DNA of 38,237 nucleotides from Acidobacteriota bacterium (GTDB lineage: Bacteria > Acidobacteriota > Vicinamibacteria > Marinacidobacterales > Marinacidobacteraceae): NCBI GenBank assembly GCA_022828085.1, contig JAJEIY010000008.1, positions 1-38,237 on the forward strand, given 5' to 3'. The first letter of the stretch is position 1; every line of letters begins with the position of its first letter. Shown piece by piece: positions 1-7,429 of the stretch. Both the position numbers and the translations under genes were made by a program. The notes beneath the pieces are model-generated. The model was not told the origin of the DNA. It saw only the letters and a list, made by a program, of their open reading frames with translations, and ran no database searches.

Positions 1-86
1 GGAGCGACCCCGAACCACGAATAGACCGGCGAATGAAGCGCCGGCTTTCGGGGCTGTAGATCCGTGGATCGGAGGGGGGTCGCTCC
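1..86. repeat. Inverted repeat, 11-bp arms
   Basis: GGAGCGACCCC at 1-11 is exactly complementary to GGGGTCGCTCC at 76-86. The interior contains GAATGAAGCGCCGG, and GAATGAAGC recurs in the next inverted repeat. Paired arms of this kind resemble ends found beside REP-associated tyrosine transposases, but no transposase is visible here. Confidence 0.5.
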
Positions 87-188
87 CAGCCCCTCCCTAC
101 GCCCCTGGGCGGAGTCCTGCGGTTCGGGAGCCTGCCGACGAACCGCAACGGTGCCAACGACTTTCGTGAACGATCACGGGGGGCGGGC

Positions 189-232
189 ACGAATGAAGCA
201 GCGAATAAAGGGGGGGTCTGTCCTTCATTCGT
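189..232. repeat. Inverted repeat, 10-bp arms
   Basis: ACGAATGAAG at 189-198 is the exact complement of CTTCATTCGT at 223-232, with 24 nt between including a G-rich run and GTCTGTCC. A related GAATGAAGC motif occurs at 32-40 and GAGTGACCCC at 248-257, so 1-257 looks like a nest of related palindromic pieces. Confidence 0.5.
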
Positions 233-622
233 ACGAAAGCGGCCCCGGGAGTGACCCCGCCGCCGTGCCTTCCTCGCGACAATCGGGCAGCATCGCGCCT
301 CGGGCCGGGACTCCCGGCGAGCCGGCGACTCTGGCCGGCAGTGCTCCGCCTCCCGGTCCGCTGACGGGCGGTACTCGTCGAGGATGGCCCGCTCGTCCGC
401 GTCACGGCGGCAGTCGCAGTCCAGGAGCGGCGCGCCGGGCAGCGGTCCGAAGGTGTCGTATGTTCCTGCGGCTGCTCCACCCCGTGCGGCTCGCGGTCCC
501 GGATCTCGCCGCCCGGCGCGCTCGACAGTGCGCGAAGTTCCCGCCGTTGCCCCCTCTGACTCGGGGTTGCCGGGCGGTTCAGGAAGTGTCCCCAGACGTG
601 ACCTCCGCTTTCGGCGGACGTG

Positions 623-628
623 TATAAT
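623..628 (+). promoter_or_regulatory. Consensus extended -10 box
   Basis: TATAAT with an upstream TG (621-622) is a perfect extended -10 hexamer, and one of the few AT-rich spots in the region. No good -35 is visible. Transcription would start near 635 and run through the repeat at 715-765 toward the gene at 825. An ATG at 643 opens a frame that soon enters the repeat and looks non-genuine. Confidence 0.5.
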
Positions 629-660
629 CGTCCCCAATAACAATGACTTACGAGGGGTCT

Positions 661-682
661 GCGGCGGTCCGCAGGGCCGCAG
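661..682 (+). repeat. Half copy of the two-hairpin repeat
   Basis: GCGGTCCGCAGGGCCGC matches only the second hairpin of the dispersed repeat, whose full copy follows at 715-765. It is a solo half-unit 30 bp upstream of a complete one. Confidence 0.4.
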
Positions 683-714
683 AGCAAGTAGGGCTGACCG
701 TCCCTGATGGCGCG

Positions 715-765
715 CCGGCTTGGAACGCCGGTCTCCGACCGGCACGCGGCCCGCAGGGCCGCAGG
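715..765 (+). repeat. Dispersed two-hairpin repeat, copy 1
   Basis: This is a complete unit: CGGCTTGGAAC, then hairpin 1 (GCCGGTC-TCC-GACCGGC), then hairpin 2 (GCGGCCC-GCA-GGGCCGC). It is near-identical to the copies at 33771-33822 and 37987-38036. Confidence 0.85.
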
Positions 766-824
766 TGGTTCATCGCCAACCAAACAGGAACGCGCTACGG
801 TTTGGTACGCGCCCGGGCTCGCAC

Positions 825-1310
825 ATGCCTTCACCTCCCGACCAAGTCATGCACGCTCGCATGGGTCACCTGCGGTTCGTGGCAGGGCTCGGCGCGGGTT
901 TCGGCTTGGGGGTCCTGGCGACGTTCGCGTTCTACGCCTCGATGGACCCGATGGCGGACCTGCCTGACGGGTTCCCGACGGCGGGAGACGAGTACGAGGC
1001 ACAGGTGGCGCTGGTGAAGGAGGTGGCGGCCGATCCCTGTGGGACGGATGCGGTGTATTCACGGATTCCGTTCGGCTCAGGTATGTGGACGCTGACGAAC
1101 GGTCATCTGGAGGAAGGGGTGTGGATCTTCGAGCTGGCGATGCCGGTCTTTGGAAGGTTCCTCACGATGGAACAGCAGGAGGCGCTGGATCAATACCTGG
1201 GAACGGTCTCGTACGCATCTCCCGGCCAAACGGAGTGGCCCGCAAGCGACGCCCACCGGGAAGTAGGGCTCTGCGGTGACGCGCCGGAGGAAGTCCCTCC
1301 GGATCCCTGA
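825..1310 (+). CDS. Small membrane-anchored protein, unknown function
   Basis: I do not recognise this 161-residue product. It has one hydrophobic segment near the N-terminus (about residues 18-36, Gly/Ala/Leu/Phe-rich), followed by a mostly acidic domain with two cysteines. It is probably a single-pass or signal-anchored protein facing the periplasm. The C-terminus is Pro/Glu-rich. The frame stays open back to 720, but that part is the dispersed repeat, so translation should start at ATG 825 or at in-frame ATG 849 or 861. None has a clear Shine-Dalgarno sequence. Starts at 849 or 861 would put the hydrophobic segment closer to the terminus. The nearest promoter candidate is the TATAAT at 623. 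The gene stands alone, with the next one 270 bp downstream. I have moderate confidence that it is a real gene and cannot suggest a function. Confidence 0.55.
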   Translation: MPSPPDQVMHARMGHLRFVAGLGAGFGLGVLATFAFYASMDPMADLPDGFPTAGDEYEAQVALVKEVAADPCGTDAVYSRIPFGSGMWTLTNGHLEEGVWIFELAMPVFGRFLTMEQQEALDQYLGTVSYASPGQTEWPASDAHREVGLCGDAPEEVPPDP

Positions 1311-1474
1311 AGGGCGACTCCTCCCTCGGTCGGCCGCGAACCGCCCGCGCCCTGCCGGCCGAAGTTGCCCGTCTGGAGGCCGCTACCGAGAGAACCGGAC
1401 GGCGTTCCAGGCGGTTTCGTCGCCTCCGGAGGTGGGGGTTGCGAGCCGGCGGACCGTTGGGGGTGGGTGAGGTT

Positions 1475-1532
1475 GCGACGTCCGCGGGCCGGACGCCCGC
1501 TGTGCCGGCCGGAGGCCGGCGTTCCAAACCGG
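1475..1532 (-). repeat. Dispersed two-hairpin repeat, copy 2
   Basis: Inverted orientation relative to copy 1. Hairpin 2 (GCGGGCCGGACGCCCGC) is followed by hairpin 1 (GCCGGCC-GGA-GGCCGGC) and ends in GTTCCAAACCGG. It occupies the gap between the gene ending at 1310 and the lipoprotein gene at 1584. Nothing else is seen in that 273-bp gap. Confidence 0.8.
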
Positions 1533-1570
1533 TGCGCCATCGCCCCCGTCGGCAGACGGCGGAGCCCGCA

Positions 1571-1576
1571 TACGAT
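1571..1576 (+). promoter_or_regulatory. -10 box directly before start (leaderless)
   Basis: TACGAT lies 7 nt before ATG 1584, with no Shine-Dalgarno sequence between. The same arrangement, CATACGATTCCC then ATG, recurs at 4743-4756. This predicts transcription starting at or next to the start codon. Confidence 0.5.
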
Positions 1577-1583
1577 TCCCACC

Positions 1584-2627
1584 ATGCTCGCAATCCTCCA
1601 CCGCGGCGGCGCCGGGCTGCTGCTCGGTGTGTTCGCCACCGCGGCGCTGGCGGGCTGCGCCACGGGTGACCCCGACGAGGCCGGCGAGGAGCGGGCGGCC
1701 GAGGAGGCGGAGACGGCGCTCCCCTTCCCGGCCCAGCCGCCGGACGGGCCCATGCCCGGGATCGGACCGGCCCCCGAGGAGTACGTACCAACGGCAGCCG
1801 GCGCGCCGGCCACCGACATCTGGCTGGGCACCCTCGTCCGGGACGGCGGCGCGCTCTCGGTCTCCGGCCTGGCGCAGGCGACCGACCGCGACGGCTACGA
1901 CAACCAGCCCACCTTCCTTCTCGACGGCTCCGCCATCCTCTGGACAGCGGCGCCGGAGCGGCGCCAGACGGAAACCATGCGCCTCGACGTTGCCTCCGGG
2001 GCGGGATCCGGCCCCGCGGTCCAGTTGACCCACACGGAGGCGAGCGAGTTCTCGCCGCTCCAGATCCCCGGGCAGGAGGCCTTCTCCGCGATCCACGAGC
2101 TCCGCGGCAAGCAGTACCTGTGGCGCTACGACCTCTCCGGCGCCCCGGTGGGGCCGATCTTCGCCACCGCCGAGCCGGTGGGGTACCACGCGTGGGCCAA
2201 CGAACAGGTCGTCGCGATGTTCATCCTCGGCGATCCGGCCACCCTCCAGGTCGGAGACGCGCTGAGCGGGGAGATCCGGATCGTCGCCGAGCACCCGGGC
2301 CGCTCGATCCACCGGATCCCGGGGACGGAGGAGATCTCCTTCGTGCGCAAGGTCTCGGACGAGGAGTGGTGGCTCGAACGCCTCGACCCCGCCGCGGAAG
2401 CCACGGTGCGGATCACCAGGACGCTGCCGAGCCGCGAGGACTACGCGTGGACGCCCGAGGGCGAGATCCTGATGGGCGACGGCTCGCGCCTGTTCTCGTG
2501 GTCGGAGGGCTCGGACTGGACTGAGATCGCGGACTTCTCGGACCTCGGCGTCGAGGGCATCACCCGCCTTGCCGTGAGCCCGGACGGCACCCGGATTGCG
2601 ATCGTCGCCAACCGGCCGGGCGGCTGA
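1584..2627 (+). CDS. Beta-propeller-like lipoprotein
   Basis: This is a 347-residue predicted lipoprotein. A short basic start and hydrophobic stretch end in a lipobox LAGC with Cys25, followed by an acidic Glu/Ala-rich linker to about residue 45. The remainder carries WD40/TolB-like strand repeats, for example SPDGTRIAIVANRPGG at the C-terminus, blade-like segments around residues 105-120, and a Trp-Thr-Pro-Glu-Gly turn near 290. This suggests a propeller domain held at the outer or inner membrane face, probably for protein or ligand binding rather than catalysis. The frame is open upstream to 1365, but ATG 1584 is chosen because the signal peptide begins there and a -10 box sits 7 nt before it. 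A repeat fragment follows directly after the stop. The fold class is fairly secure, but the precise role is unknown. Confidence 0.75.
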   Translation: MLAILHRGGAGLLLGVFATAALAGCATGDPDEAGEERAAEEAETALPFPAQPPDGPMPGIGPAPEEYVPTAAGAPATDIWLGTLVRDGGALSVSGLAQATDRDGYDNQPTFLLDGSAILWTAAPERRQTETMRLDVASGAGSGPAVQLTHTEASEFSPLQIPGQEAFSAIHELRGKQYLWRYDLSGAPVGPIFATAEPVGYHAWANEQVVAMFILGDPATLQVGDALSGEIRIVAEHPGRSIHRIPGTEEISFVRKVSDEEWWLERLDPAAEATVRITRTLPSREDYAWTPEGEILMGDGSRLFSWSEGSDWTEIADFSDLGVEGITRLAVSPDGTRIAIVANRPGG

Positions 2628-2630
2628 GAC

Positions 2631-2658
2631 AGCCTGGACCGCCGGCCTCCAGCCGGCA
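2631..2658 (+). repeat. Dispersed repeat fragment, copy 3
   Basis: AGCCTGGACCGCCGGCCTCC followed by AGCCGGC matches the leader and hairpin 1 of the dispersed repeat. Hairpin 2 is absent. It lies 4 bp after the propeller stop codon. Confidence 0.6.
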
Positions 2659-2686
2659 AGCGGCTCGCCACCAAGGGAGAACGACA

Positions 2687-2953
2687 ATGAGTCCGATGGC
2701 GAATCCCCCCCATCCCGGAGAAACCGTTCGCTTCGACTGCATCGAAGCGAGCGGCCTGACCGTCACCGACGCCGCGCGGTTGCTTGGCTGCTCGCGGCCC
2801 ACCCTGTCCCGCCTCCTGAACGGCCGCGCCGCCATCTCGGCCACGATGGCGCTGGCCTTGGAGCGGCAGGGGTGGAGCACGGCCGACTTCTGGATGCGAC
2901 GCCAGGCGGCCTGGGATCTCGCGCAGGCGCGGCGCCGGGCGAATGCCGCCTGA
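2687..2953 (+). CDS. higA: HigA-type antitoxin, apparently orphan
   Basis: This 88-residue Xre-family helix-turn-helix protein matches the HigA addiction-module antidote pattern. HPGE is at residues 9-12 and the HTH spans about 25-60 (VTDAARLLGCSRPTLSRLLN). It is followed by the alternating S/T-A-x-M-A-L-A-L segment and the FWMRRQAAWDL motif near 68-78. Antitoxins of this family bind an operator through the HTH and neutralise a RelE-like HigB ribonuclease, which is normally encoded just upstream. No HigB is present: the upstream neighbour is the propeller gene, with a repeat fragment in between, and downstream there is only another repeat. AAGGGAGA sits 8 nt before ATG 2687, supporting that start. 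It may be a solitary regulator or the remnant of a module that lost its toxin. Confidence 0.8.
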   Translation: MSPMANPPHPGETVRFDCIEASGLTVTDAARLLGCSRPTLSRLLNGRAAISATMALALERQGWSTADFWMRRQAAWDLAQARRRANAA

Positions 2954-3011
2954 GCGAGAACGCCTGGCTATGCCTCTGTAAGGAGGCGGCTCGGGACGCC
3001 GCATAGCGCAC

Positions 3012-3072
3012 CAGCTCGGAACGCCGGCCCGTCCTCCCGGTGGGGGCGTCCGGCCGGCCCGCAGGGCCGCAA
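3012..3072 (+). repeat. Dispersed repeat, degenerate copy 4
   Basis: CAGCTCGGAACGCCGGCCCG opens the unit. Hairpin 1 is enlarged and degenerate, and hairpin 2 (GGCCCGCAGGGCC) is intact. It lies in the 170-bp gap between higA and the convergent amidohydrolase gene. I see nothing else there. Confidence 0.65.
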
Positions 3073-3123
3073 GGCGCGTCGGGCCACCGCGCCGGAACCC
3101 CGCGGCAGCAGCCCGACGTCCGA

Positions 3124-4698
3124 TCAGCCCGGACGCGGCAGCCGCGGCACGTTGAGCGGACTCGCCTCCAGCACCTGACCCCAGATCCGCCGGCCGACCG
3201 CGTCGGCTTCCCGGAGGAGGTTCTCCTCGTCCATGGTGAGGACCGTGCGGTCGCGCATGACGAACTCTCCGTCCACCATGACCGACTCGATGTCGCCCGG
3301 GTGGCCGCTGTGCACCAGCGCCGAGATGAACCGCCCCGCCGGCACCAGGTGAGCCCGGAGTGTGTTCACCACCAGGAGGTCGGCCTTCTTGCCGACTTCC
3401 AGCGTGCCCAGATCGTCGGCCTGGTTCACGGCCTGCGCACCCCCCTGGGTCGCATCCGCGAGCACGTCTTCCGGCTGAGGGGCAAGGCCGGGGACCTCGT
3501 CGCCGTCGCGGTTCCGCCGGATCCGCTCGGTCAGCATGGCGATCCGCATCACTTCGAAGACGTCGTTCGTGTTGTTGTCGGTACCGAGCGCGATGGGACA
3601 GCCGGCCGCCCGCAGGTCCGGGATGGGCGGGCTGATGCCGCGGTTCGAGGCCATCCCCGCCTGGTGCGCGATGATCGTCCCGGACCTCCCGAGCAACATG
3701 ACCTCCTCGTGGTTCACGTAGCGGGCGTGCGCCGCGAAGAGCCGGGGCCCGAGGAAGCCGTGCCGGTCCAGGTACGTCGTCGGACGGAGCCCGTGGTGCA
3801 GGACCATGAACTCGTACTCGGCGCGGCTCTGGTTCAGGTGGATCGTGTACCCGAGATCATGGGTCTCGGCGAAATCGCGCACCGCCTGTAGCAGTTGGGG
3901 CGACGAGGTCTCGGCGAGCCCGGCCGCCGGGAACACCGAGATACGGCCGTTCCGCTCCCCGTGCCATTCGTCGAAGAGATCGCTGATGCGCTGCATCCCC
4001 TCGTCGAGGAGCCTCTCCGAGAAGCGGGGGGTCTCGCTGACCGCCTCGGCCATCGCCCGCGTGGACATCGGGCCGGGCACGTTCTCGGCGTCGCGGATCC
4101 CTTCGGCGAAGACGCAGCGGAGCCCGGAGTCGGCGAGCACCGCCGCCTGGCGGTGGACGTTCCCGGTGTACTCGACGATGGTCGTGGTCCCGGTGCGGAT
4201 GGCCTCGAGCGCCGCGACCTGCACCATGAGGTTGCCTTCCTCGCCCTCGAGGAGGCCGGCGGGCGAGAGCGCGAGGTTCGCGGTGTTCGGGAAGCCGAAG
4301 TCCTCGTTGAAGCCGCGCGCGATCACCGCCCGCATGTGGGCGTGGGTGTTGACGAGGCCCGGGACCAGGGCCCGGTGGCGGCCGTCGTAACGTTCCGCGT
4401 TCGGATAGTCGGCGAGGACCGCATCCGTGGGCCCGATCGCCGCGATCCGGCCGTCCTGGACCGCGAGCGCCACGTCGTCCTGGACGGCGTCCGGGTTCGC
4501 GACGGTGGTGTTCGTGAAGACGACCGTTCCCGCCTGCGCTGCAGGCGCGCCTGTCGGTTCCCGCGCGTCGGCCCGCAGGCCGCCGGACGCCAGCGCCGCC
4601 GCGCCGGCTCCGGCGAGCACTTGCCGGCGGGTGAGCCCGCCCGCGGGGTGGGAGGAGCGCGGCGCCTGCGCCGAACTCTGGCCTTTGGTGATCGCCAT
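3124..4698 (-). CDS. Tat-exported amidohydrolase (AtzA/TrzN/SAH-deaminase-like)
   Basis: This 524-residue metal-dependent hydrolase belongs to the amidohydrolase superfamily, in the branch with chlorohydrolases (AtzA, TrzN) and aminohydrolases of S-adenosylhomocysteine or guanine type. A twin-arginine signal (TRRQVLAG, Arg24-Arg25, then an Ala/Gly-rich stretch) predicts folded export to the periplasm. Metal and active-site motifs are in order: THAHM (His119, His121), TIHLNQ (His287), FAAHARY (His324) and ALGTDNN (Asp374). The usual C-terminal beta-sandwich signature KKADLLVV precedes residue 470. The start at 4698 has a good GGGAGG site 8-13 nt upstream, and the much longer open frame upstream is antisense to the next gene. 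The divergent propeller lipoprotein gene begins 57 bp away, so the two may share a control region. The superfamily is certain, but the substrate cannot be read from the sequence. Confidence 0.88.
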   Translation of the reverse strand: MAITKGQSSAQAPRSSHPAGGLTRRQVLAGAGAAALASGGLRADAREPTGAPAAQAGTVVFTNTTVANPDAVQDDVALAVQDGRIAAIGPTDAVLADYPNAERYDGRHRALVPGLVNTHAHMRAVIARGFNEDFGFPNTANLALSPAGLLEGEEGNLMVQVAALEAIRTGTTTIVEYTGNVHRQAAVLADSGLRCVFAEGIRDAENVPGPMSTRAMAEAVSETPRFSERLLDEGMQRISDLFDEWHGERNGRISVFPAAGLAETSSPQLLQAVRDFAETHDLGYTIHLNQSRAEYEFMVLHHGLRPTTYLDRHGFLGPRLFAAHARYVNHEEVMLLGRSGTIIAHQAGMASNRGISPPIPDLRAAGCPIALGTDNNTNDVFEVMRIAMLTERIRRNRDGDEVPGLAPQPEDVLADATQGGAQAVNQADDLGTLEVGKKADLLVVNTLRAHLVPAGRFISALVHSGHPGDIESVMVDGEFVMRDRTVLTMDEENLLREADAVGRRIWGQVLEASPLNVPRLPRPG

Positions 4699-4743
4699 GG
4701 TGAGGACCTCCCTCGGAGAAAGGGTATCTCCGCCCGTCCCCCA

Positions 4744-4749
4744 TACGAT
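4744..4749 (+). promoter_or_regulatory. -10 box directly before start (leaderless)
   Basis: TACGAT lies 6 nt before ATG 4756, within CATACGATTCCCCCATG. It is almost identical to the start region at 1570-1586. No Shine-Dalgarno sequence is present. Confidence 0.5.
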
Positions 4750-4755
4750 TCCCCC

Positions 4756-6540
4756 ATGCGCGGGATTCGTCACCTCGGTTGGGCTTCCGCTCTCCTGTTG
4801 GGCGGCTGTGGAGCGGACGCCCCGGAGCGCGGCACGCTGCCGCCGCTCCACTACCTCGCCACCGCCGATCAGGCCGGGCCGGTCGCTTACCGCGATCCGG
4901 TGGGGGCGATCTCCCCCGACGGGAACTGGCTCGCGACGCTCGAACGCGGCCAGCTCCGCTTCGCCCCGACGGCGGGCGGCGCCGTCCAGCGAATCGGGCC
5001 CGGGGCGGCGTCCATCCGCTACCTCACCTGGCTCCCGGACAGCCGCCGGGTGCTGGTGCACGAGAACGTCTTCGACCGCAGCCGCCAGGAATGGTGGATC
5101 TACGACCGGGCCGACGGCAGCCGCAGTCCGCTGTGGCCCGACCGCGCGCCGGACGCCGAGCCCCCAACCGGCTCGCTGGTCGAGTTGAGCTGGTCGGCGG
5201 ACGGATCGGCCATCGCCGGGGTGACCCGGGCGGAGGGCGTTTCGACCCTGTGGGTCATCGACGCCGCGGGCCTGAACGCGGCGCCGCAGGCCCGCGGCGA
5301 GCGCCTGTCCTTTCCCGCCTGGTCCCCCGACGGGCGGATCGCCTGCCTCGTCCGCACCGGGGAGCGCCAACGGCTGCATCTCCCCTGCTCGGCGCCCGAG
5401 CCGCTCTTCGACGATCAGGAGGCCTACGGGCGCATCGCCTTCTCACCCGACGGCGAGTGGGTGATCTACGGGGTCCCCGGTGAGGGCGGTTTCCTCGACC
5501 TCTGGATGCGCCGGGTGAGCGGCGGCCGCCGCACCCGGCTCTCCGCGTTCGCGCGCGACGCCTACGCCCCGTCGGTGGGCGCGGGCGGCGAGGTCGTCTT
5601 CAAGAGCCAGGACTACCGCGTCTTCCTGGCAACGGCCCCGGCGGAGGGCGGTCCGTCCGAACCGCTGACCGCATTCCAGTCGGAGACGCCGATCTGGAGC
5701 CCGGACGGCAGCGAGATCGCCTTCACCTTCGGGAGCTGGCGGCACGTGACGGACGACATCCACTATCCGGACATCGCCCAGCACCTAGGCACGGTCCCGG
5801 TGAACGTCGAGGCGCCGCACTCGGCGCCCCGGCGCGTCGTGCGGCAGTCCTACTCCGAGGATCAGGGCATGCAGTGGTCACCGAACGGGCGGTGGATCGT
5901 CTTCCACACCCACGAGGAGTCCGACGACATCTGGCTGATGGCTGCCGACGGCACGGGAGCCCACCAGATCAGCGTCGACGGCCACGAGACCGGCTGGGCG
6001 CGCTGGTCCCCCGACGGCCGCTTCGTGGTCTTCACCAGCTACCGGCGCGACGAGACCGGCGCCCGGCACGGCGGGCTCTACGTGATCGGGGTGGACCAGG
6101 AAACCGGCGAGATCGCGGTTCCGCAGGTCCAGGTACCGCTCGAGGGCTTCACGGAGGACGTGATCCAGGCGGAGTGGGCGGACGCGGGGGACACGCTGCT
6201 CTTCGAGTCGGCGGCGGCGGTCGGCCGGAAGAGCCTCTGGACGGTGTCCCGAGAGGGGGGCGAGCCCGTCCGTTTCCACGAGTTCGGCTCCGACCAGATC
6301 CACTCCGGGATCGGGGTGTCGCCGGACGGCGCCTGGGCGGCCTACGTGGACCGGGCCCGGGACGGCTTCTTCCAGATCTTCCGGGTGCCGGTGGGCGGCG
6401 GCGAAGCGGAACAGGTCACCTCGGACCCGACCCACAAGACCCAGCCCGCGTGGTCACCGCTCGGCGACCGGATCGCCTTCACGGTCTTCAGCTACCGCGC
6501 TCATTTCTGGCGGATCCACCCGTTCTCGCTCGCGCGCTGA
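4756..6540 (+). CDS. PD40/TolB-like beta-propeller lipoprotein
   Basis: This 594-residue protein has a short lipoprotein signal (LLLGGC, Cys18) and a chain of PD40/WD40-like blades. Repeated turns such as SPDGNWLATL, SWSADGSAIAGV, FSPDGEWVIYG, WSPDGSEIAF, WSPNGRWIVFHTH, WSPDGRFVVFTSY, SPDGAWAAYV and WSPLGDRIAFTVFS mark successive blades over nearly its whole length. These resemble the propeller of TolB or of DPP-IV/prolyl-oligopeptidase proteins. No peptidase domain follows, so it is a stand-alone propeller, likely a periplasmic binding or scaffold protein. ATG 4756 begins the signal peptide and has a -10 box 6 nt before it. The last 24 bp before the terminal codons recur exactly at 8335-8358, beyond the AbiE cassette that starts 25 bp downstream of the stop. 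Confidence 0.82.
   Translation: MRGIRHLGWASALLLGGCGADAPERGTLPPLHYLATADQAGPVAYRDPVGAISPDGNWLATLERGQLRFAPTAGGAVQRIGPGAASIRYLTWLPDSRRVLVHENVFDRSRQEWWIYDRADGSRSPLWPDRAPDAEPPTGSLVELSWSADGSAIAGVTRAEGVSTLWVIDAAGLNAAPQARGERLSFPAWSPDGRIACLVRTGERQRLHLPCSAPEPLFDDQEAYGRIAFSPDGEWVIYGVPGEGGFLDLWMRRVSGGRRTRLSAFARDAYAPSVGAGGEVVFKSQDYRVFLATAPAEGGPSEPLTAFQSETPIWSPDGSEIAFTFGSWRHVTDDIHYPDIAQHLGTVPVNVEAPHSAPRRVVRQSYSEDQGMQWSPNGRWIVFHTHEESDDIWLMAADGTGAHQISVDGHETGWARWSPDGRFVVFTSYRRDETGARHGGLYVIGVDQETGEIAVPQVQVPLEGFTEDVIQAEWADAGDTLLFESAAAVGRKSLWTVSREGGEPVRFHEFGSDQIHSGIGVSPDGAWAAYVDRARDGFFQIFRVPVGGGEAEQVTSDPTHKTQPAWSPLGDRIAFTVFSYRAHFWRIHPFSLAR
6512..6535 (+). repeat. 24-bp direct repeat, left copy (3' tail of propeller gene)
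   Basis: The 24 bases starting GGATCCACCCGTTCTCGC are the final codons of the propeller gene (IHPFSLA). They recur without mismatch at 8335-8358 in the same orientation and frame. The two copies bracket the AbiE cassette. Confidence 0.9.
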
Positions 6541-6565
6541 CGGGCGCAGGATCGTTCGCGCTTCA

Positions 6566-7429
6566 CTACCACGAGATGGCGAACCTCTGCTTCATCGCCG
6601 GCGTCCTCACCCAGGGTTCACCGGGCAGGTTGTCGACGAGAGTTACGAACACCCGGCGAAACGGTTCGCCTTTCGCCTCCCTCGCGAAGGTCTCGGCGTG
6701 GGTGGCCGGCAACAAGGGGCGCACATCGAGCAGGAAATGCGGATTCGCCAGCTTGGCGAACATTCGTTCGTGGGCCTGTGCCCGTGAGACGGCTTGGCCC
6801 GCAGCGGCCAGATACTGCCCGAGCGTCTTGACGATCCGATCGGCGTCGAGGCCTTCAAAGACCTCGAGCGCGTGCGCGAGGTCATAGAGATCGCGTCCCT
6901 TGTCACGCTTTAGCAGGGCGCGCAGCTTGGTTGCCAGCATTTCCTCGCGCGAGAACGTGGGGATGGTCGCTTCGCCCGCGAACCATGGATTCGCGACGAC
7001 CAGCGGCAGCGCTGTCACTGTGTCGTATGCATGGATCTCGCGGGTGTTGATCTCGATCTTCAGCCGGATCGGCACGCCGCTCGAATCCTCAGCATCGACC
7101 CGGAATCGGAGTCTTGGCGCTACCGGGCTCTGATCAAACCGCGCCGGCCCCAACCACGACCCCAGCACGGCACGCAACTGATCCAGAATCGGACCAATCG
7201 GACCCGTGGCGGTGCGAACCAGATCAATGTCCTCCGAATAGCGCATCGGCTCGGGAAAGTGCAGCTTGTTGAGCGCCGTTCCACCTCGAAACCGCAAAGC
7301 GCCTCGGAGCATCTCGTCCGAGAAGATCTCGACCAGAGCGCGACTGATGATGAGATCTTGCTCGACCTGACGCGGATCCGCCCACGGAACCACGCGGCCC
7401 CAGGCAACGATGTTCTGAGCCGGGATCAT
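6566..7429 (-). CDS. abiEii: AbiEii-family nucleotidyltransferase toxin
   Basis: This 287-residue protein is the toxin of a type IV (AbiE) toxin-antitoxin and abortive-infection pair. Motifs of the DUF1814/AbiEii nucleotidyltransferase family are all present: FRGGTALNKL (Gly49-Gly50), RYSEDIDL with Asp67 and Asp69 as the metal-binding DxD, KIEIN (Lys124-Asn128), and the C-terminal TKLRALLKRDKGRDLYDL (167-183). Members transfer nucleotides to targets such as tRNA acceptor ends and cause growth arrest, reported mainly as phage defence. I start it at ATG 7429, whose ATGA overlaps the antitoxin stop. An upstream GTG-type extension to 7468 would overlap the antitoxin by 43 nt and adds only an Arg/Gly-rich stretch. 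It is co-transcribed behind its antitoxin. The pair is inserted immediately after a propeller gene and followed by a duplicate of that gene's 3' end. Confidence 0.9.
   Translation of the reverse strand: MIPAQNIVAWGRVVPWADPRQVEQDLIISRALVEIFSDEMLRGALRFRGGTALNKLHFPEPMRYSEDIDLVRTATGPIGPILDQLRAVLGSWLGPARFDQSPVAPRLRFRVDAEDSSGVPIRLKIEINTREIHAYDTVTALPLVVANPWFAGEATIPTFSREEMLATKLRALLKRDKGRDLYDLAHALEVFEGLDADRIVKTLGQYLAAAGQAVSRAQAHERMFAKLANPHFLLDVRPLLPATHAETFAREAKGEPFRRVFVTLVDNLPGEPWVRTPAMKQRFAISW

Larger units (their letters stand above)
1..622. other. Gene-free left end with inverted repeats
   Basis: I find no convincing gene here. Open frames exist on both strands, but they are the long stop-poor frames expected at this GC content. 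None has a ribosome-binding site or a recognisable domain, and the longest minus-strand one runs through the dispersed repeat at 715-765. The stretch holds the two inverted repeats listed separately and a promoter at its right edge. Confidence 0.5.

Noticed and set aside
340..480. A minus-strand frame reading GPLPGAPLLDCDCRRDADER and continuing looks protein-like.
   Set aside because: It has no start, no ribosome site and no recognised family. Similar stop-free stretches arise readily at this GC content.
643..1017. An open frame begins 15 nt after a consensus TATAAT.
   Set aside because: It runs through the dispersed repeat and then out of frame over the clearly better gene at 825-1310.
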